Source: Alisma plantago-aquatica (Eukaryota > Streptophyta > Magnoliopsida > Alismatales > Alismataceae). From it: DNA of 64,000 nt. Under the pieces are notes generated by a model. The model was not told the DNA's origin. It ran no database searches and worked only from the letters and a program-made list of their open reading frames with translations. Made by a program: the position numbers and the translations under genes. Below are positions 22,398-34,605 of the stretch, piece after piece. The DNA lies in contig OY856411.1 in NCBI GenBank assembly GCA_963693085.1, positions 110,843,267 through 110,907,266 of the forward strand, in the 5' to 3' direction. How positions within the stretch are numbered: position 1 is the first letter of the stretch; the number at the start of each line of letters is the position of its first letter.

Positions 22398-23618
22398 CTA
22401 CCCTTATCAACATAAGAGGATTACACCTCACTCAGGGCTCAACCATGCCCAAAGGTCATTAAGACCATCATATTATTCCCTGCATGATCATCATTATCTT
22501 TGCATGCCTTATAACAAGGCTCAACAACATCAATTATATATAATTCACCAAATCAGCATAATATTGCATTTATGAGCTAGGTGGTATTCATAAACAATCA
22601 TAGCAGGGTTATATTAACATTAAGAACATTCCTTTATTACGTCAACATGCAAGGAATCTAGATATGATTAACACTCATCATATTCATAATGCACATGTTT
22701 GGCATAAGAAAGTATCAACCATGTGGTTATGATAACCAACAGTTAACATATTAAGGTTATGATCATATTAAGGAGGTTATTCTACCATCATTCCATCATC
22801 TAAGAATGTTAAACATGAATACTCATCTTTATCTAATTGCATTAGAGTTAGGTTCAACATGATAAATTATATCAATGTTACTAATCAACACTTATACCCA
22901 AACCCTAACTCACGACATCCCCATTGGATCATGGATACATAAGGTGAAGCATAACCATCACATTCCATACTATTCTCAAGTATGAACCCACATATAAATC
23001 AAGGTGTAGCCATCAGGTAAAACATACTAGGGTTTCAACAATAATAGAGTATTTCATGATTGTATTAGTCAATCAAGGAATATTCATACCCAATTACCAT
23101 CATTTAGTTATATTAAAGATAGGTATAACAAGTTATACCTCGTTAGGGTTACATGTCAACACAATATGGTTATCATCCCTTATATTCATATGAGTGAATA
23201 GGTAAGACTAACTTATTAAGGATAACCCTCCATTCGATCCATCATCATTCAACCCATATCGCCATACCACAATATCACCCAGAACCATTGGATGTTTAAA
23301 AGGTTGGACTATTGATTGTTTACATAAGTAAACACCTTGGATAAACCACCTATGAAGTCTTTGATTTGTGCTCTAGAAAGAGTCACCATCTAACCCTAGA
23401 CATCCCTTGATTAACAACACAAAAATTCCATTGAGAGTAGGGTAAATCTCACAATCGACTGTTCAGTTAAAACAAGACATCCATTATAAACAAGTAAGCT
23501 CCTTAAGTTGATCATATAAAGGAAACTATATAAATTACATTATTAGGACCAACATATTAATTATCCATCATTCCACCTTATTGGAGGAATAACCATTAGA
23601 TCTTGACCATAGGGTCAA
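22398..23618 (-). mobile_element. LTR C, left part (interrupted by the CACTA element)
   Basis: AT-rich, non-coding DNA between the end of LTR B1 and the CACTA terminus. If the CACTA element is removed, it runs straight into 47455-49359, whose right part is clearly LTR-like. Composition and short motifs (GACCATAGGGTC at about 23605 against GACCATAGG at 47757) match across the gap. The left end of LTR C is not seen and may have been separated by the B insertion. No gene is visible. Confidence 0.55.
23616..23618. repeat. CACTA target-site duplication CAA, left
   Basis: CAA directly before CACTACAAG; the partner is 47452-47454. CACTA elements make 3-bp duplications. Confidence 0.85.
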
Positions 23619-23740
23619 CACTACAAGAAAACTTAGAATTTGCTACATTTGATATACATACATTTTCTTTATACGTAGCTAAAAATATTTTTTATTTACA
23701 ATAGATGATAAGTATAGCTAATACATATGTAGATACTAAT
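23619..23740 (+). repeat. CACTA left terminal and subterminal repeat
   Basis: Terminal CACTACAAGAAAAC followed by GCTACA, GTAGCT and ATAGCTAATACATATGTAG. The reverse complement of 47330-47451 shows the same order. Confidence 0.85.
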
Positions 23741-25509
23741 AAAATAAATATTAGTATTTAACCGATTAAAAGTCTAATGATACCTACATGCACAAACCTT
23801 GTTTGAAAAATGCATTTCCCACCCATTTTTCCTCAAGCGCGGGTTGACAAAAAATTTCCACCCTTCATTTTATTCCCCGCTCCCACTCCCATTTTTCTCC
23901 TTTTCTGTTTGTGTTTCTTTGATTTCTCCGCCGCTCATTCTCCGTCTCCCAAATCGGCAGTCTCCGAATACCATCAGTACGCCGCAATCTTCCTCGTCAT
24001 ACCTCCACACGTGTCTCCCTGTCTACCTGCCTTGCTTTGGGTTCATATGCCCAGTCTCTGTCGCAGTGTAGAGGAAGATTTATCTGACTTATCGTTCCAG
24101 TCCGACACCAACACACACTACACCGAGCTCCATTCACAATATTGATGTGCTAAAGCTCCACTAAAGCGTCATATGCGAGGATCTAGCCTGCTGGTGTACG
24201 AGTACTCCCAACGAGTCCTGTTGGGGTTGTCTCCACATTCCCACCACCATCAAGGTGCCATTGGGCTAGGATGCAAGCTGTGAGATCATGCCAGAGTCCC
24301 GAAGGGTTGGAATACCTGCAACACGGTAGTAGAGAATGACATATTCTACACCGAGATTCAATTCTAGAGACATATTACTAGACAACGATGTGATTAAGCT
24401 CCACTAAGTAGAATTTGGGCTGATAAAGTACTATAGGCATCCTGATGCGATGACTCCACCCATGTCATTGCGGCCACACAATAGTACGAACCTGGTAAGT
24501 TAAATTTTTCCAATTTTTGTTACTCGTGTTGACTTTTGTTTTAAGTTTATCACAAATTGATCAATGAAAGATTCATCTATGTGACCAAATCTCACAACTA
24601 TACGAGTCGACGAGATGTTCCTTCTTGTACGATATTTCCTAGATCATTTAATAATAATTAACAAATAAAAAACTAAATAGAATTTACTCCAATGTTGACG
24701 GATTACCAATAAAATGGTCTTTTTTGTCGAATTCTAGTTGAGTCTCTACTTGCTTTTGCTGGATAGTTGATTAGTTAAACAGGGTTGCAAAAAGAACGTT
24801 CAATCAATAATACTAACCACCAACCCATCCATTAAACAAACTATCCCATTTCCATCAACATGAATAGTTTGAATGTGGTACACCCACGCCATCCAGCCTG
24901 AAGAGGACCATCACAGGCTTCCCTAGTTGTTGAGTGGAGGTTTATTCATATTGAATTTCTCTATCTATTTTCAATTATGATGTCATAGATGACATGATAA
25001 CATGGTTGTCATTGGCACTGATGCTTATAAAATAAGATGTTGTGGTTTGTGGTGAAGTTTGATTCAGTTGTACTATTGCAGGGTGAGTGGGTAGAGCTAG
25101 GTTCTCTAATTAGCAATGTCCAACTATTCTTCACCAAAATGTTTGCTAGAAGATGAGTTTATGATCTTATATGATGAGCGCAGCTGAGCTAACCTCCCTT
25201 TGTTCAGTTCTGAAGATGAAGAAGTTCTGTATGATCTTATCAGAACTTAATATTTTTATGCCATCTACCATTCTTGTTTATTTTCCCTATGCTCTAAAGG
25301 ATGTTTCGAGGTTCGTTTTTTGAAAGAAGAGCCTAAGATAGAATGTTTCTGCTCTTGTTCGTTTTTATTTCTTGATATCTTTTCCTTTTTGTGACCTTAT
25401 AAATAATAGAGTTTCATGTCTATGCTTTTTGTTTCTTTTAAAGGAAGATGGAGGTTTCAGGTGTAGAGTCACATATGTAAAGTTAATAAGATAGAGTTAC
25501 ATAGCCCCT
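23741..25509. other. CACTA interior, no recognised gene
   Basis: Frames at 23799-24071 and 23810-24145 (90 and 111 codons) lie in a CT-rich, 5'-UTR-like stretch and show no domain I recognise. The rest (24150-25500) is AT-rich with stops in all frames. It may include unrecognised captured exons; I see nothing definite. Confidence 0.5.
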
Positions 25510-25932
25510 CTCCAGTTGGTGATTGACACAACACCACCCCAATCCGTGGACATTACCTTCGAACCCATTAGTTTTGCCATATAAGCTTATAAATCAAACA
25601 TCCCGTATTTTCTTCAGTGCATTTACCTATCAGCTTCACTAGGTTCTGATGGTGCAAGCGGTTGGGCATCTCAATCTGTGCTAGAAACTTTCTGCCAACT
25701 TGTTGATTTTCTCTCTTCAAAACTTTAACTGTTAATCTAGCTCCGTCATCAAGTATACCTTCATATACACAACCAAAACTGCCTTCCCTATGATCCTTGA
25801 CTCATCACACTTAGCCGTGACTCTTTTAATCTCTACTACACTGAATGTTTTAGCACTGCTTATGTAAGGTACGATGTTAGAACTGAAGGAGCCTGAAGTT
25901 GAACTCGATTTGCTCCTAAATTGTTGCAGATC
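25510..25932 (-). pseudogene. Captured receptor-like kinase fragment (N-lobe of kinase domain)
   Basis: Read on the minus strand, an exon opens after a CACAG acceptor at 25933. It reads as a Ser-rich linker, then AKTFSVVEIKRVTAKCDESR, a glycine-loop region decayed to IIGKAVLVVYMKV, and after a frame break VKVLKRENQQVGRKFLAQIE, LHHQNLVKLIGKCTEE and CLIYKLI. This is the order of the kinase N-lobe in plant receptor-like kinases, close to the ALE2/PERK type as I recall it. The VKVLKR lysine is kept but the GxGxxG loop is lost, one frameshift is present and the catalytic lobe is missing. It is a transduplicated fragment with no likely kinase activity. Confidence 0.75.
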
Positions 25933-27426
25933 CTGTGACTGTCAAACTAAAATAATGATCAATCATAACTACAACAACAAAGAATGTGACATCAGAACAT
26001 GAAGATTTTTAAGAAACTTAAGAGCAAAATTGATAACAATCAAATTTGAAAAAGGTTGTATGCAATAGAGAATATTTTATGTTACATCACACCTTTAATC
26101 AATGGATGTGGTATCTTTGCATATAAGTTTAATGATATGGGAGTTCTCCAATGTATTGTATCTCTGCCAAATGCACTTAAGGTTCATCTACTTCGGTTTT
26201 GTAACCATTAACATGTATTTTTCTATAACATGCATCTCATTGTGTCAGATTTGAACTTGCAAGTTTTTTCCTTCTTTGAACTCTAAATGTCTTGTTATGT
26301 ACTTGAAAAACTAGAGTTAGTAAATCATTTTATCTTGAGGACCTCATGACCTCTTATTTCTTATTTCTATGTGCTTAATCAGTAGGATGACCCACACATT
26401 GTTGGACACAACAATTGGTTTCTAATTAGCACCGGTTATATTTTTTCATACAGTGTCAAGCTGAGACACATCAGTCTACGCATGGTAGTCACTAGTCCAT
26501 ACTCTTTATTTTGGCTTCAATTGTAATAAAGACCCATCTTCTATAGTCTCCCTTGAAAATGGTGTGCTTCAAAATTCTGATGGTGTTGAACCACCATTCT
26601 GTGATAAGATCGTGTATGCGACAAAATGAGTCTGAAAGGTTATCAGGTTTAAACATCAAATTAGTATGTAGGACAGAGTCATCTAGTAATCGTAATACGT
26701 TCCATTAGTATGTAGTGACAGAAAACTGGGTGGAAATTATTGCCAAAGTTTCACACTTAGCTTAAGAATTAGTACATGGTATTTGGCAAACAAAAGAAAT
26801 AGCATGGGAGATAGATAAAACCTATGCCATTACTATGCACAGATAAGACCTCTCAAATTATATCCTTGATCACAGTGACATCCTCCACTAGAGATTCATC
26901 TTCTTTATTTGGTAGCTTTATTATATATTGTGCCATCTGCATCTTGAATATTAGGTTCCAACTTATTTTCTAGTTCAAATATTGCCTCAGTATCCTCATA
27001 TTTGCCTTCTCTTGGCAGCATTAAACCTTAACATTTGTGAGAAAGAGACTTCTGCTGCAATTTAAACCAATGACGACATGACATTAGTTTTTGAGGCAGA
27101 TTAGTTAAGTTTTTTTCTATTATTTGGAGAAGAATTCTCCATGGTATTAATAAGGTTGGTTCTCACAGCCACATAGTTAAACTTCCAATTAAAGCAGTTG
27201 GCTCTATTTCTGATCTGTACAGTTTTTTGCCTTTAGTCTTCTTTTGGTCTAAAGGTTACTTTTTTCTAGGACTTTGTTTGCTAAAAGGATCTTTGTTATG
27301 TGACAACAAGTTGTGGGGTTTGCTCCAAGTTAATGTCAACATTTCATAATGCGGCAGTGGCTATTCTTCTTGCAAAACTGATGTGTTTCTGAATGGTACC
27401 GTGTTTTGTGGTTTTGTCTGTTACAG
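25933..27426. other. CACTA interior between kinase and J-domain fragments
   Basis: No recognised gene. The part left of the J-domain exon (about 27170-27426) is T-rich and ends in a good acceptor, so it is probably captured intron. A short minus-strand open stretch near 26890-27025 (LPREGKYEDTEAIFELEN) may be another captured exon, unidentified. Confidence 0.4.
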
Positions 27427-27510
27427 CTGGCAAAGAAGTATCACCCTGATGTGAATAAAGATGATGCTGAAGATGATAACAAATTTCAGGAAGTTTCATG
27501 TGCTTATAAG
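27427..27510 (+). pseudogene. Captured DnaJ J-domain exon
   Basis: An 84-bp segment (28 codons) bounded by a TTACAG acceptor and a GTACTA donor encodes [20 protein letters not shown] followed by QEVSCAYK. The HPD tripeptide, which stimulates Hsp70 ATPase in J-proteins, is intact. The pattern ([25 protein letters not shown]) is typical of plant organellar type-I DnaJ proteins. Flanking intron sequence and both splice sites came along, so this was genomic DNA capture, not retro-capture. On its own it cannot encode a functional co-chaperone. Confidence 0.85.
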
Positions 27511-28371
27511 GTACTACTTGCTCATTTTGGTAATCTATACTCCAGAAAGTTTGGCTTACAGAGGGAAAGAGCGACATTTCTTGTTTCAATAGTAGGTACT
27601 CAAGGATGACGAAATTTGTACAATTGGCAATGGCACAAACAAAATAGAATTGCATGTTCTCTTTTTTGAGAATATGAGAAAAACATTATATGATGCTTGG
27701 CGTGCTGGTCCTATGAGATGATGCATGAATCTTCTATGTGATGTTGCATGAATATGCTCTATAAATGATTGGAGTATTGGGCAAAACAATACTTTTAAGC
27801 TAATCTTCAACCTATTAGGCCCAAGGATTGGTCCCAAAAATAAGCTTCTAATTATGTATGCATTTTTAGGGACTTGAACATGTGGCAGGGACTCGAACAT
27901 GTCATCATGAAGGCATCTGCTATGCTTTCCAGTTTAGTGTGGGGCTTGCTGGGATGAACAACAAGATGGACCATGTGCCCAAGATCTTCACTCAATGCAC
28001 CAAGTTCTAGGTACCACAATGATGATTTGATGGTATGTTGTTTGTGGAATTATGTGAGTTATTCTTTATATTTTGGTTTCCTCTATATTTCCACTAGATC
28101 AATAGCTAAGAGAAAACTAAAAACCCATGCTTAAGGGGATGATGACATTGGTGGAGATGTCCACCAATGCTCTTAGTTTTATGGGGAGGAAGGTACTCAA
28201 ATAGCTCATGTGATCCAAGTTTCCTATTTCTATCTTAGTAAGCTTTTCTAGAAACACCTATGGCTCCATGCAGGCACTAAACAAAGGCAAATCATGCATG
28301 GACATTACAAGAACAGAAACTACTCACTAAGCTCGCTATTCTAGTAGGAAGCAGAGCATAACTACACCTCT
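27511..28371. other. CACTA interior after the J-domain exon
   Basis: Captured intron-like sequence follows the donor for at least some tens of bases. Minus-strand frames at 27344-27655 and 27586-27900 have no recognised domain and overlap the exon or AT-rich DNA. I see no other gene here. Confidence 0.45.
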
Positions 28372-28565
28372 TGTTGTTTTGAAATGCATCCTCGCAAGTG
28401 TGTTAGCAACCTAATTTTCATGGTGATGCACATGCCTGATTTCAATATTCAGGTTATGCTAAACCATCTGAACAATAATATCTTTCCATGAGGTAAGCCT
28501 ACAATATTCATCTTGTAATGCATTGAATATGCCACAACAATCAATATGTGAATGACAGCTGCTCA
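28372..28565 (-). pseudogene. LINE-type RNase H remnant inside the CACTA element
   Basis: On the minus strand a broken frame gives CCGIFNALQDEYCRLTSWKD then IIVQMV, one stop, NLNIEIRHVHHHEN and VANTLARMHFK. The spacing of a mid-domain CGIFNAL motif, IEIRHVHHHEN and VANTLAR fits the C-terminal half of plant L1 RNase H domains (RVT_3). One or two stops are present. I did not find a poly(A) tail or target duplication, so it could be an independent insertion or cargo. Confidence 0.6.
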
Positions 28566-29709
28566 CAATGTGATAGTGGAAAGGGATCACTTGAAATGGC
28601 AACAATGGGTTGAGAAACTTTTGTTGATTCCCTTCATCCCTCTTAGGAAAAAGTGAATTCTAAAATTGATGATTGCAATCCATCCAGTGAAATCTGGGAC
28701 CCAAGCAACACTCCTATTCATTAAATTATTTACATGAATTTCCAGTCAACTGAGTGCTTCTCTATTCTTTACATGAATTCTTTCTCCTTAGTGACTGATT
28801 TTAGTGTATCATATGTTGATCTTCTATTGTGCTAGAAAATTCCTTTTTAGTTGATAAATAGGGAGCTCAACTATGTGTAGTCTAGATATATGTTTTAGTG
28901 GTTACTTTCTTTAAGCAACAACCTACATGTATTTTATTGTCCACTGCTTACTGGAGGTCATGCTGGAGCGGGTGGCAAGGTGTAGTGAGTATGGAAGCCT
29001 ACGTCTGATCCATTCCCTCACATATGTATCCAACATACTTTCCCTAGAACATGCTCTTTCTAGTAACTAGGAAGGTATTAGCTTTCGATCTCCCTAAGCC
29101 TGTACCATGCTTCAATTAAGACTAGAAATGATATTATTAATCTGAGTCAGAACAAGTCAGTTTGTATGACAGTTTGTTATGATATCCTTCTTTGCATTAC
29201 CTTGTTCCATTTCAATTACTCTAATATCCTCCTCCAATCGCTTTCTTTCCAGCAAGTTTACCTCATGCACTTGTTAAATACACCAAATGGTCTGTAGACT
29301 TGTTCGAACATCATTTCACTACAACACTTGTTGAATACTCTGAATGGTCTCTAAACTTGTTTACATGACTGATTAATAGAATACCATTAAGCAAAATAAC
29401 TAGTACTGACACATTGTACTTGGATGTCGCTACATTCATTAAGGAGTATTGTAAATTGTCTCCCAAAGTAGGAAATCTCCTTCTCAAATGTATCCATTAC
29501 TATCTGGTTAGTGGCACATTAAGACTAGTTTTATGTCTCTCGTACATGATTTCAAACTATATTTGTCCTCTACTACATTCCATGACTTAACAATGACCCA
29601 ATCCCAAGCATAGTTATTATTTTCCATAACCTCATTCTTCCTTCTTCTTCAATGACACCAATTGTGTACCCTCCTCGCCCCACTTTGATTGAGAACCCTT
29701 TGTAAAAGC
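28566..29709. other. CACTA interior up to the retroelement insertion
   Basis: AT-rich sequence with stops in all frames. No gene, RNA or clear repeat is recognised. Confidence 0.5.
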
Positions 29710-29714
29710 CTCCC
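29710..29714. repeat. Target-site duplication CTCCC, left
   Basis: CTCCC directly before the LTR end TGTCACACC; the identical partner is 40053-40057. Confidence 0.92.
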
Positions 29715-32700
29715 TGTCACACCCCGATCTCACACTAACCACTAATCACGAGATTAGGGCGCGACGGAGGGATTAGCACATAAACAAATCACTGAGAACT
29801 CTTTCTTTTTAAAACCTCGTAATGATATCCGGATTATTGATGTAAACTAAAACATAAATAACTATTGCGGAAGCATTTCAATTAAACTGGCTAAAGAACA
29901 TAAACATAGTTTACAACATGTAACATTGTTTAACAGAAAGTAAAACATAACAGTTAATTTACATCTTTTACACATTCGCCATACATACTCTCTCTCACCC
30001 ACACCATGTCCCAAGGACCGAGGGGAAAGGACTAAGAGACCACTATCTAACTAAACTAACTACATATACCTTTTACAGATTAAGTGTTAGGATGAAAGGA
30101 TCCTTCAAATTCCTGCTGCTGATGACCTGAAAATGTTTTGAGTAGAGGTATGAGCCTACTCGCTCAGTGAATAGCATTTCACTTAGCTATCACTAAACAA
30201 CTCATCAGGTTTATAAACTGAAAATAAACATAAATGCAGAACTAAACAAGGCAGTTCTATTGACATAGCAGATATACATATAATAATCACATTTCTATGC
30301 ATCAACATGTATTTCAGGTAAATGAACAGATATATAAATTTACTGTGATCCTATATGATTATTTATTCATATTATTATTATGCCCTAATCATATGCAGTG
30401 TACTCTGCATATGAAGATCCGTAGCAAGTTCATGCTACGATCCCACCGTACAAGACATAGCGACACCCGAGAAATGCTAAGTCTGACGCCAGCCCTGCTC
30501 TGCCACAGGACTCCAGGCTCATCGGCCTTCAGGCTCATCGGCCTCACTGCACTACATCGAGTGCTCTAGACTCCTCCTCTAACCTGAGTACACAAGCGGA
30601 GAGTCTCACGGGGTTACCTCCATGACATCGCACGGATCTTGTTGCAATAACCCCCAATTTTCTCCAGTGCCACCGTGACATCGCACGCGTTATTGTTGGA
30701 CACTGCCTCTCTATCCTCGTGTCTCCATGACATCGCACGGATAATGTTGCAACACGAGTTTCACCCCTAAGAAGCAGATCTGTCAAAGTGGTTCTACGGT
30801 GTTAGGGCACCTAAGTCTATTAACTGATTAACATATAAACATTTAAACAGGAAAATCACATTTACTGATTTCATATCAGATCACAATACACTGTCATTCT
30901 AAACTGACAGAGCAATATATTTTAAATCATTGTAATTTCTGAGAAATTCTCATACCATGCATGCAGGCAGATTTAAAATTCATAAATAACCCAAACTCAT
31001 GTCAATTTGGCATATACATACTGAATTCATGTAATTGAACATCTTATTGCACTGATAAGAGTAATTAACTTCTCAAATAAGAAATTATCCGTAGTATTTA
31101 TCTATTATCTAGAATTTCTCGAAGAACGTGCACATGAACTCTAATCCTAGTTTGTGCATCACATAATTCAATTAAGAGTTGCTTACGTATCATAACATGA
31201 ATTATTATTAATAATTAGAAATTTCTACTGATATCCTTGAGAAGCGTGTCAATTTGAGAAAATATTAATCTATTCGCATTAGACATAACCTAGAGCGTGC
31301 ATCTAGGGTTTCTTTGATATTTTTCACCTCGTCGTCATTTCTTTGAAATCATGCTCAATTAATTTATTAAAAATCATACAACCTGAGTTTATTCCCAAAC
31401 TATCTAGTTTCTGGTCGTGTGCTACTGGTTGACATTTAGTCGAACACGTTGAGTTTCAATAAATCATTCAATTTTACTAATTTACCTCGCGCATATTAAT
31501 CAACTAACTAATGCCGAGCAGAAATTAATAATTGAAACGTGCAACCTAAAAATCAAGCGGTGCCGACACTGCCCGGCACCCGGGTACACGATGTTACCCG
31601 CAACTAATGTCGATTCAACCAAAACATCCTGTTTTGAGTTAAAAGTGATAAATGAGTGAGATCCTACTCACCTAATTCAGGATGTCTGAATTCGTCTGGA
31701 TCCTTCTAGGAACGCGTCCAGAGACCAGTTTTCGGGCACACGCAGGTGTTCTTCTACCTTGGAATAGCCTGGATGCGAACCTTGATCTTTCATGCGCCAA
31801 TCGAGTTCCAATTTGAACCTGTTTCTAACAATTTCCTCTAACTTCATGAACATGTTGAATGGAAAGATGAACCAGCTACTAGCTGTAGCTATTGGCGATG
31901 GATTTGAGCTCTAGGCTCTTGACTGATCTCAAGGCGGCGATTGGTGGTGCTTTGTTGTGCCCAACAGCTCCTAATCGTGCTGGTGGTGGCGCCACACCAG
32001 TTGTGCGGCTGCTGCTGGCCGCTTCTACTAGGGGAACCGCCCTAGCAGGTCTGGGCATGGCTAGAGCGAGGTTGAGGAGGCATGGAGGAAGCAAGGCGTC
32101 ATCGTGCTAGCTCGTAGCTATTGCTTCCTGACCGTTGGGCGCTGCTGCTAGGTCGCGGCCACACTTGCTGGTCGGGCGCTGCTAGATGCAGCAGGTCAGG
32201 CTGCAGGTGAGGTGCCACCCTGGAGCAAGATGAGGAGGAAAGACGGAGGTGGAAGGAGGGCAGAGGTGGAGTGCGGCTGGTCGGAGGTGAAGAACACCAA
32301 AAGTCGCCCCCCTTCTTCTTCTTCTTCTTCTTCACCTATCTGCTGCGATCGACCACTGGGTGGCTGTTGTACGGCACTGCGGCTAGGGCGCCGACCTGCT
32401 GCTAATTGTGGCTGCAGATAGGCAAGGTTGGTGGAAGGTTGAAGAAGAGGAAGGAGAAGGGGAAGCTAGGTGCGGCTCGAGCGAAGCTAAGGGGCCAAGA
32501 TCGCCCTTCGATTTCTCCCTTCCTGCTGGTCGATCACACCCTGCTGCTGTGTGCCGCTTCAAGCGGTCGCTTGAATGAATCGGGAAGTAGATAAGGAAGA
32601 AAAGAAAAGGATTATAAAGCGGAAACTTGGAAAATTTGCAAATTCAACCCCGCAATTTAAAAAAGATCATAACTTTCACCGCGTAGATCCAAATAACATA

Positions 32701-32981
32701 ATTTCTTTTGAAACTTTTCAAGTGCGAGATACTCTACAACCCCAAGGCATAAAAACATGCCAATTATACTGTTTTACTGGTTCAAAATTCCAATTGCATC
32801 CAAAAATCACTTTACTCAACTTAATCATCTTAATTATGCATTGATTGATCTTATGTGCTTGATTCAACTAAATCGAGTTAATAATGCACAAACCATCACA
32901 TGAGCACTTATGTTAGCTCAATTAACTTAATTATACACTAATCATGACACTTATAGATAATCTTTGAAACAGGTCATAACA
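29715..32981 (-). mobile_element. A-minus 3' LTR (3267 bp)
   Basis: Bounded by TGTCACACC and GTCATAACA on the + strand. On its coding strand it has a GC-rich segment (about 31880-32590) with a (TTC)n run at 32316-32332, then a GTGAGT motif (ACTCAC at 31666-31671), two self-complementary modules (31559-31600), a stem-loop triplet (30621-30741) and a hairpin with AATAAA near 30360-30415. The frames in the GC-rich segment (for example 31892-32110 and 32099-32335) recur in the other LTR, occur on both strands and have no recognised domain. Confidence 0.94.
31559..31600 (-). other. Two adjacent self-complementary modules (3' LTR)
   Basis: GGTGCCG (31559-31565) pairs with CGGCACC (31574-31580), and CGGGTA (31581-31586) with TACCCG (31595-31600). 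They sit about 65-105 bp from the GTGAGT motif. The second LTR has them at 38634-38675 with one loop change. LTR C has two stem-loops of the same stem lengths and quite different sequence in the same place (48414-48456). Confidence 0.75.
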
Positions 32982-32996
32982 ATCTCCCTCCCTTAT
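32982..32996 (-). other. A-minus polypurine tract
   Basis: On the minus strand it reads ATAAGGGAGGGAGAT directly before the LTR start TGTTATGACC, and follows the pol tail with GGAATTTCGGGACGAAATTC. Confidence 0.85.
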
Positions 32997-33017
32997 AAGA
33001 ATTTCGTCCCGAAATTC

Positions 33018-33422
33018 CTAAAAGAGAAAAGGAAATTTATCACGCGTCACTGACTTAAACTCCCACATGGTTTCTTCTAGGTTATGATTCCTCCACAAAA
33101 CTTTCACTAATGGTATCTCGTGATTCTTGAGTTTCTTGATCCTCCGATCAACTATTTGAACTGGACCTTCAACATAAAACACATCATGTCTGAGCTGTAC
33201 AGTTTCTGAGTCCATTATCTTCTCTATACCAGGGTAACATTTCTTCAGCATAGATACTTGAATCACATCATGTAAATGAGCCATTTCGGATGGCAATTCC
33301 AACTTATAGGCTACAGGTCCAATCCTCGCAATGATAGGATACAGGCCCATAAATCTAGGAGTCAGTTTGCCTATTCTACCCAACCTCAACACTCCTTTCC
33401 ATGGTAAAACCTTTATATACAC
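33018..33422 (-). pseudogene. Gypsy integrase C-terminal region (A-minus)
   Basis: An open 134-codon frame covers the integrase tail. GKLTPRFMGLYPIIARIGPV is the GPY-type module and is followed by AYKLELPSEMAHLHDVIQVS, and the C-terminal stretch VKVLWRNHNLEETMWEF lies at about residues 107-124. These motifs are typical of plant Ty3/gypsy pol ends, where they bind DNA or direct integration. The frame is clean here, unlike the rest of pol. Confidence 0.88.
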
Positions 33423-33507
33423 TTCATCACCAACCTTAAACTCAAGAGGTCAACGCCTCTTCTCGGCATGACTCTTCTGCCTATCATGTGCAACTTTATA
33501 CTGCTCT

Positions 33508-33870
33508 CTACATGTCCTCATGAGTTTGAATGGTCCTCCCTAACTGACCATCTGTTTGCAGGTGAAAGGTTGTACTGTATTTCAACTTTGTGCCCAAAGC
33601 ATGATGCAACTGATTCCAAAATCTGGATGTGATCTTAGGATCTCTATCAGATATAATTGAAACTGGAATACCGTGCAACCTGATTATCTCATCCATGAAT
33701 ATCTTAACCAACTTAGAGACATCAAAGGTTGACTTAATATGAAGAAAGTGAGCAGACTTAATTAGTCTATCCACAATCATTCATATCGAGTTACAACCTC
33801 TAGGTGTCCTGGGCAACCCTATCACAAAATCCATTGTGATATGTTCCCACTTCCATTCTGGTATATGAAG
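33508..33870 (-). pseudogene. Gypsy integrase catalytic core (A-minus), inactivated
   Basis: The core is seen from PEWKWEHITMDF (near 33860) to QTDGQLGRTIQ (near 33530). The first two acidic residues of the D-D-E triad are present in MDF and ISDRD. The third is lost: the usual QTDGQSERTIQ reads QTDGQLGRTIQ, so Glu has become Gly. A TGA replaces the Trp expected before MIVDRL. A frame break at about 33508 separates this part from the C-terminal frame. Confidence 0.85.
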
Positions 33871-33889
33871 AGATTACAATGTATCTACA

Positions 33890-34175
33890 GGTTTCTGGTG
33901 CTCAGCCTTAACCTGCGGACACACACTGCACCTAGTCACATACTCAGCCACATCCTCTTCATACCAGACCACCAATACAACTCCTTGAGATTCATGTACA
34001 TCTTAGTGTTGTCTGGATGCATGGCATACATCGATATATGTGCTTCTTCAAGAATCTTTTCTTTCAAATCACTGTCTCGAGGTACATAACATATCATGCT
34101 AATACAACACACCATTATCTGAAAACCTAAACTCTGGTCTTTTCCCCTTGTTATGTCATGCACGATCTGCTGCAA
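33890..34175 (-). pseudogene. Gypsy integrase zinc-binding domain (A-minus), frameshifted
   Basis: The frame contains YVPRDSDLKEKILEEAHISM and KMYMNLKELYWWSGMKR, the histidine half of the H-H-C-C zinc-binding domain. The cysteine half (RCSVCPQVKAEHQ) is found only in the neighbouring frame (Cys codons within 33919-33930). A frameshift just after GMKR therefore breaks the domain. Confidence 0.85.
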
Positions 34176-34605
34176 CTCACTGTCATTCTGCTGAAGTTCC
34201 TTAATCTAATCATAAAAGATAGGCTTGACTTGCATCTGTGCAATCAAACCACTCTACTTTGTCACCTCTAAGTCTAAGTTTAACCTTCACATTTCTACTA
34301 GCATGTCTCTCTCGAAACATGCAATAGAGAATGCATCAACTACAAAACTAGACTTCCAGCTTAGGGCATCAGCTACCACATTCGCCTTCTCAGGATGATA
34401 ATCTATCATTATATCATAATCCTTAATCAATTCTAATCATCTCCGCTGTCTAAGATTCAGATCCTTCTGGGTAAAGATATATATCAAGCTCTTATGATCT
34501 ATAAACACCTGGCACACCTCACCATAAAGATAGTAACGTCATGTCTTATGAGCATGAACTACAACAACTAATTCCAGATCATGTGACGAGTAATACTCCT
34601 CATTC
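34176..34605 (-). pseudogene. Gypsy RNase H remnant (A-minus)
   Basis: Minus-strand translation gives [66 protein letters not shown] and VADALSWKS, the C-terminal part of gypsy RNase H with the Asp of FIDHKS kept. At least two stops stand where Trp is expected (after HKT and after RQRR), as TGA for TGG. Sequence similarity to pol ends at its upstream edge; no reverse transcriptase follows. Confidence 0.85.

Noticed and set aside
22391..22405. AAGGGTAG (minus strand) beside LTR B1 as a polypurine tract
   Set aside because: The primer site on the other side (18983-18994) shows this is the outer edge of a 5' LTR, so the short purine run is probably chance.
23799..24145. A 111-codon plus-strand frame near the CACTA left end as an element gene
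   Set aside because: CT-rich, low-complexity translation with no transposase motif; it is kept only as an unexplained stretch.
31879..32594. Overlapping plus and minus frames in the GC-rich part of the A-minus LTRs (repeated at 38954-39666)
   Set aside because: Open frames on both strands of the same stretch point to GC-rich composition, not coding. The (TTC)n length change shifts a frame between LTRs without consequence.
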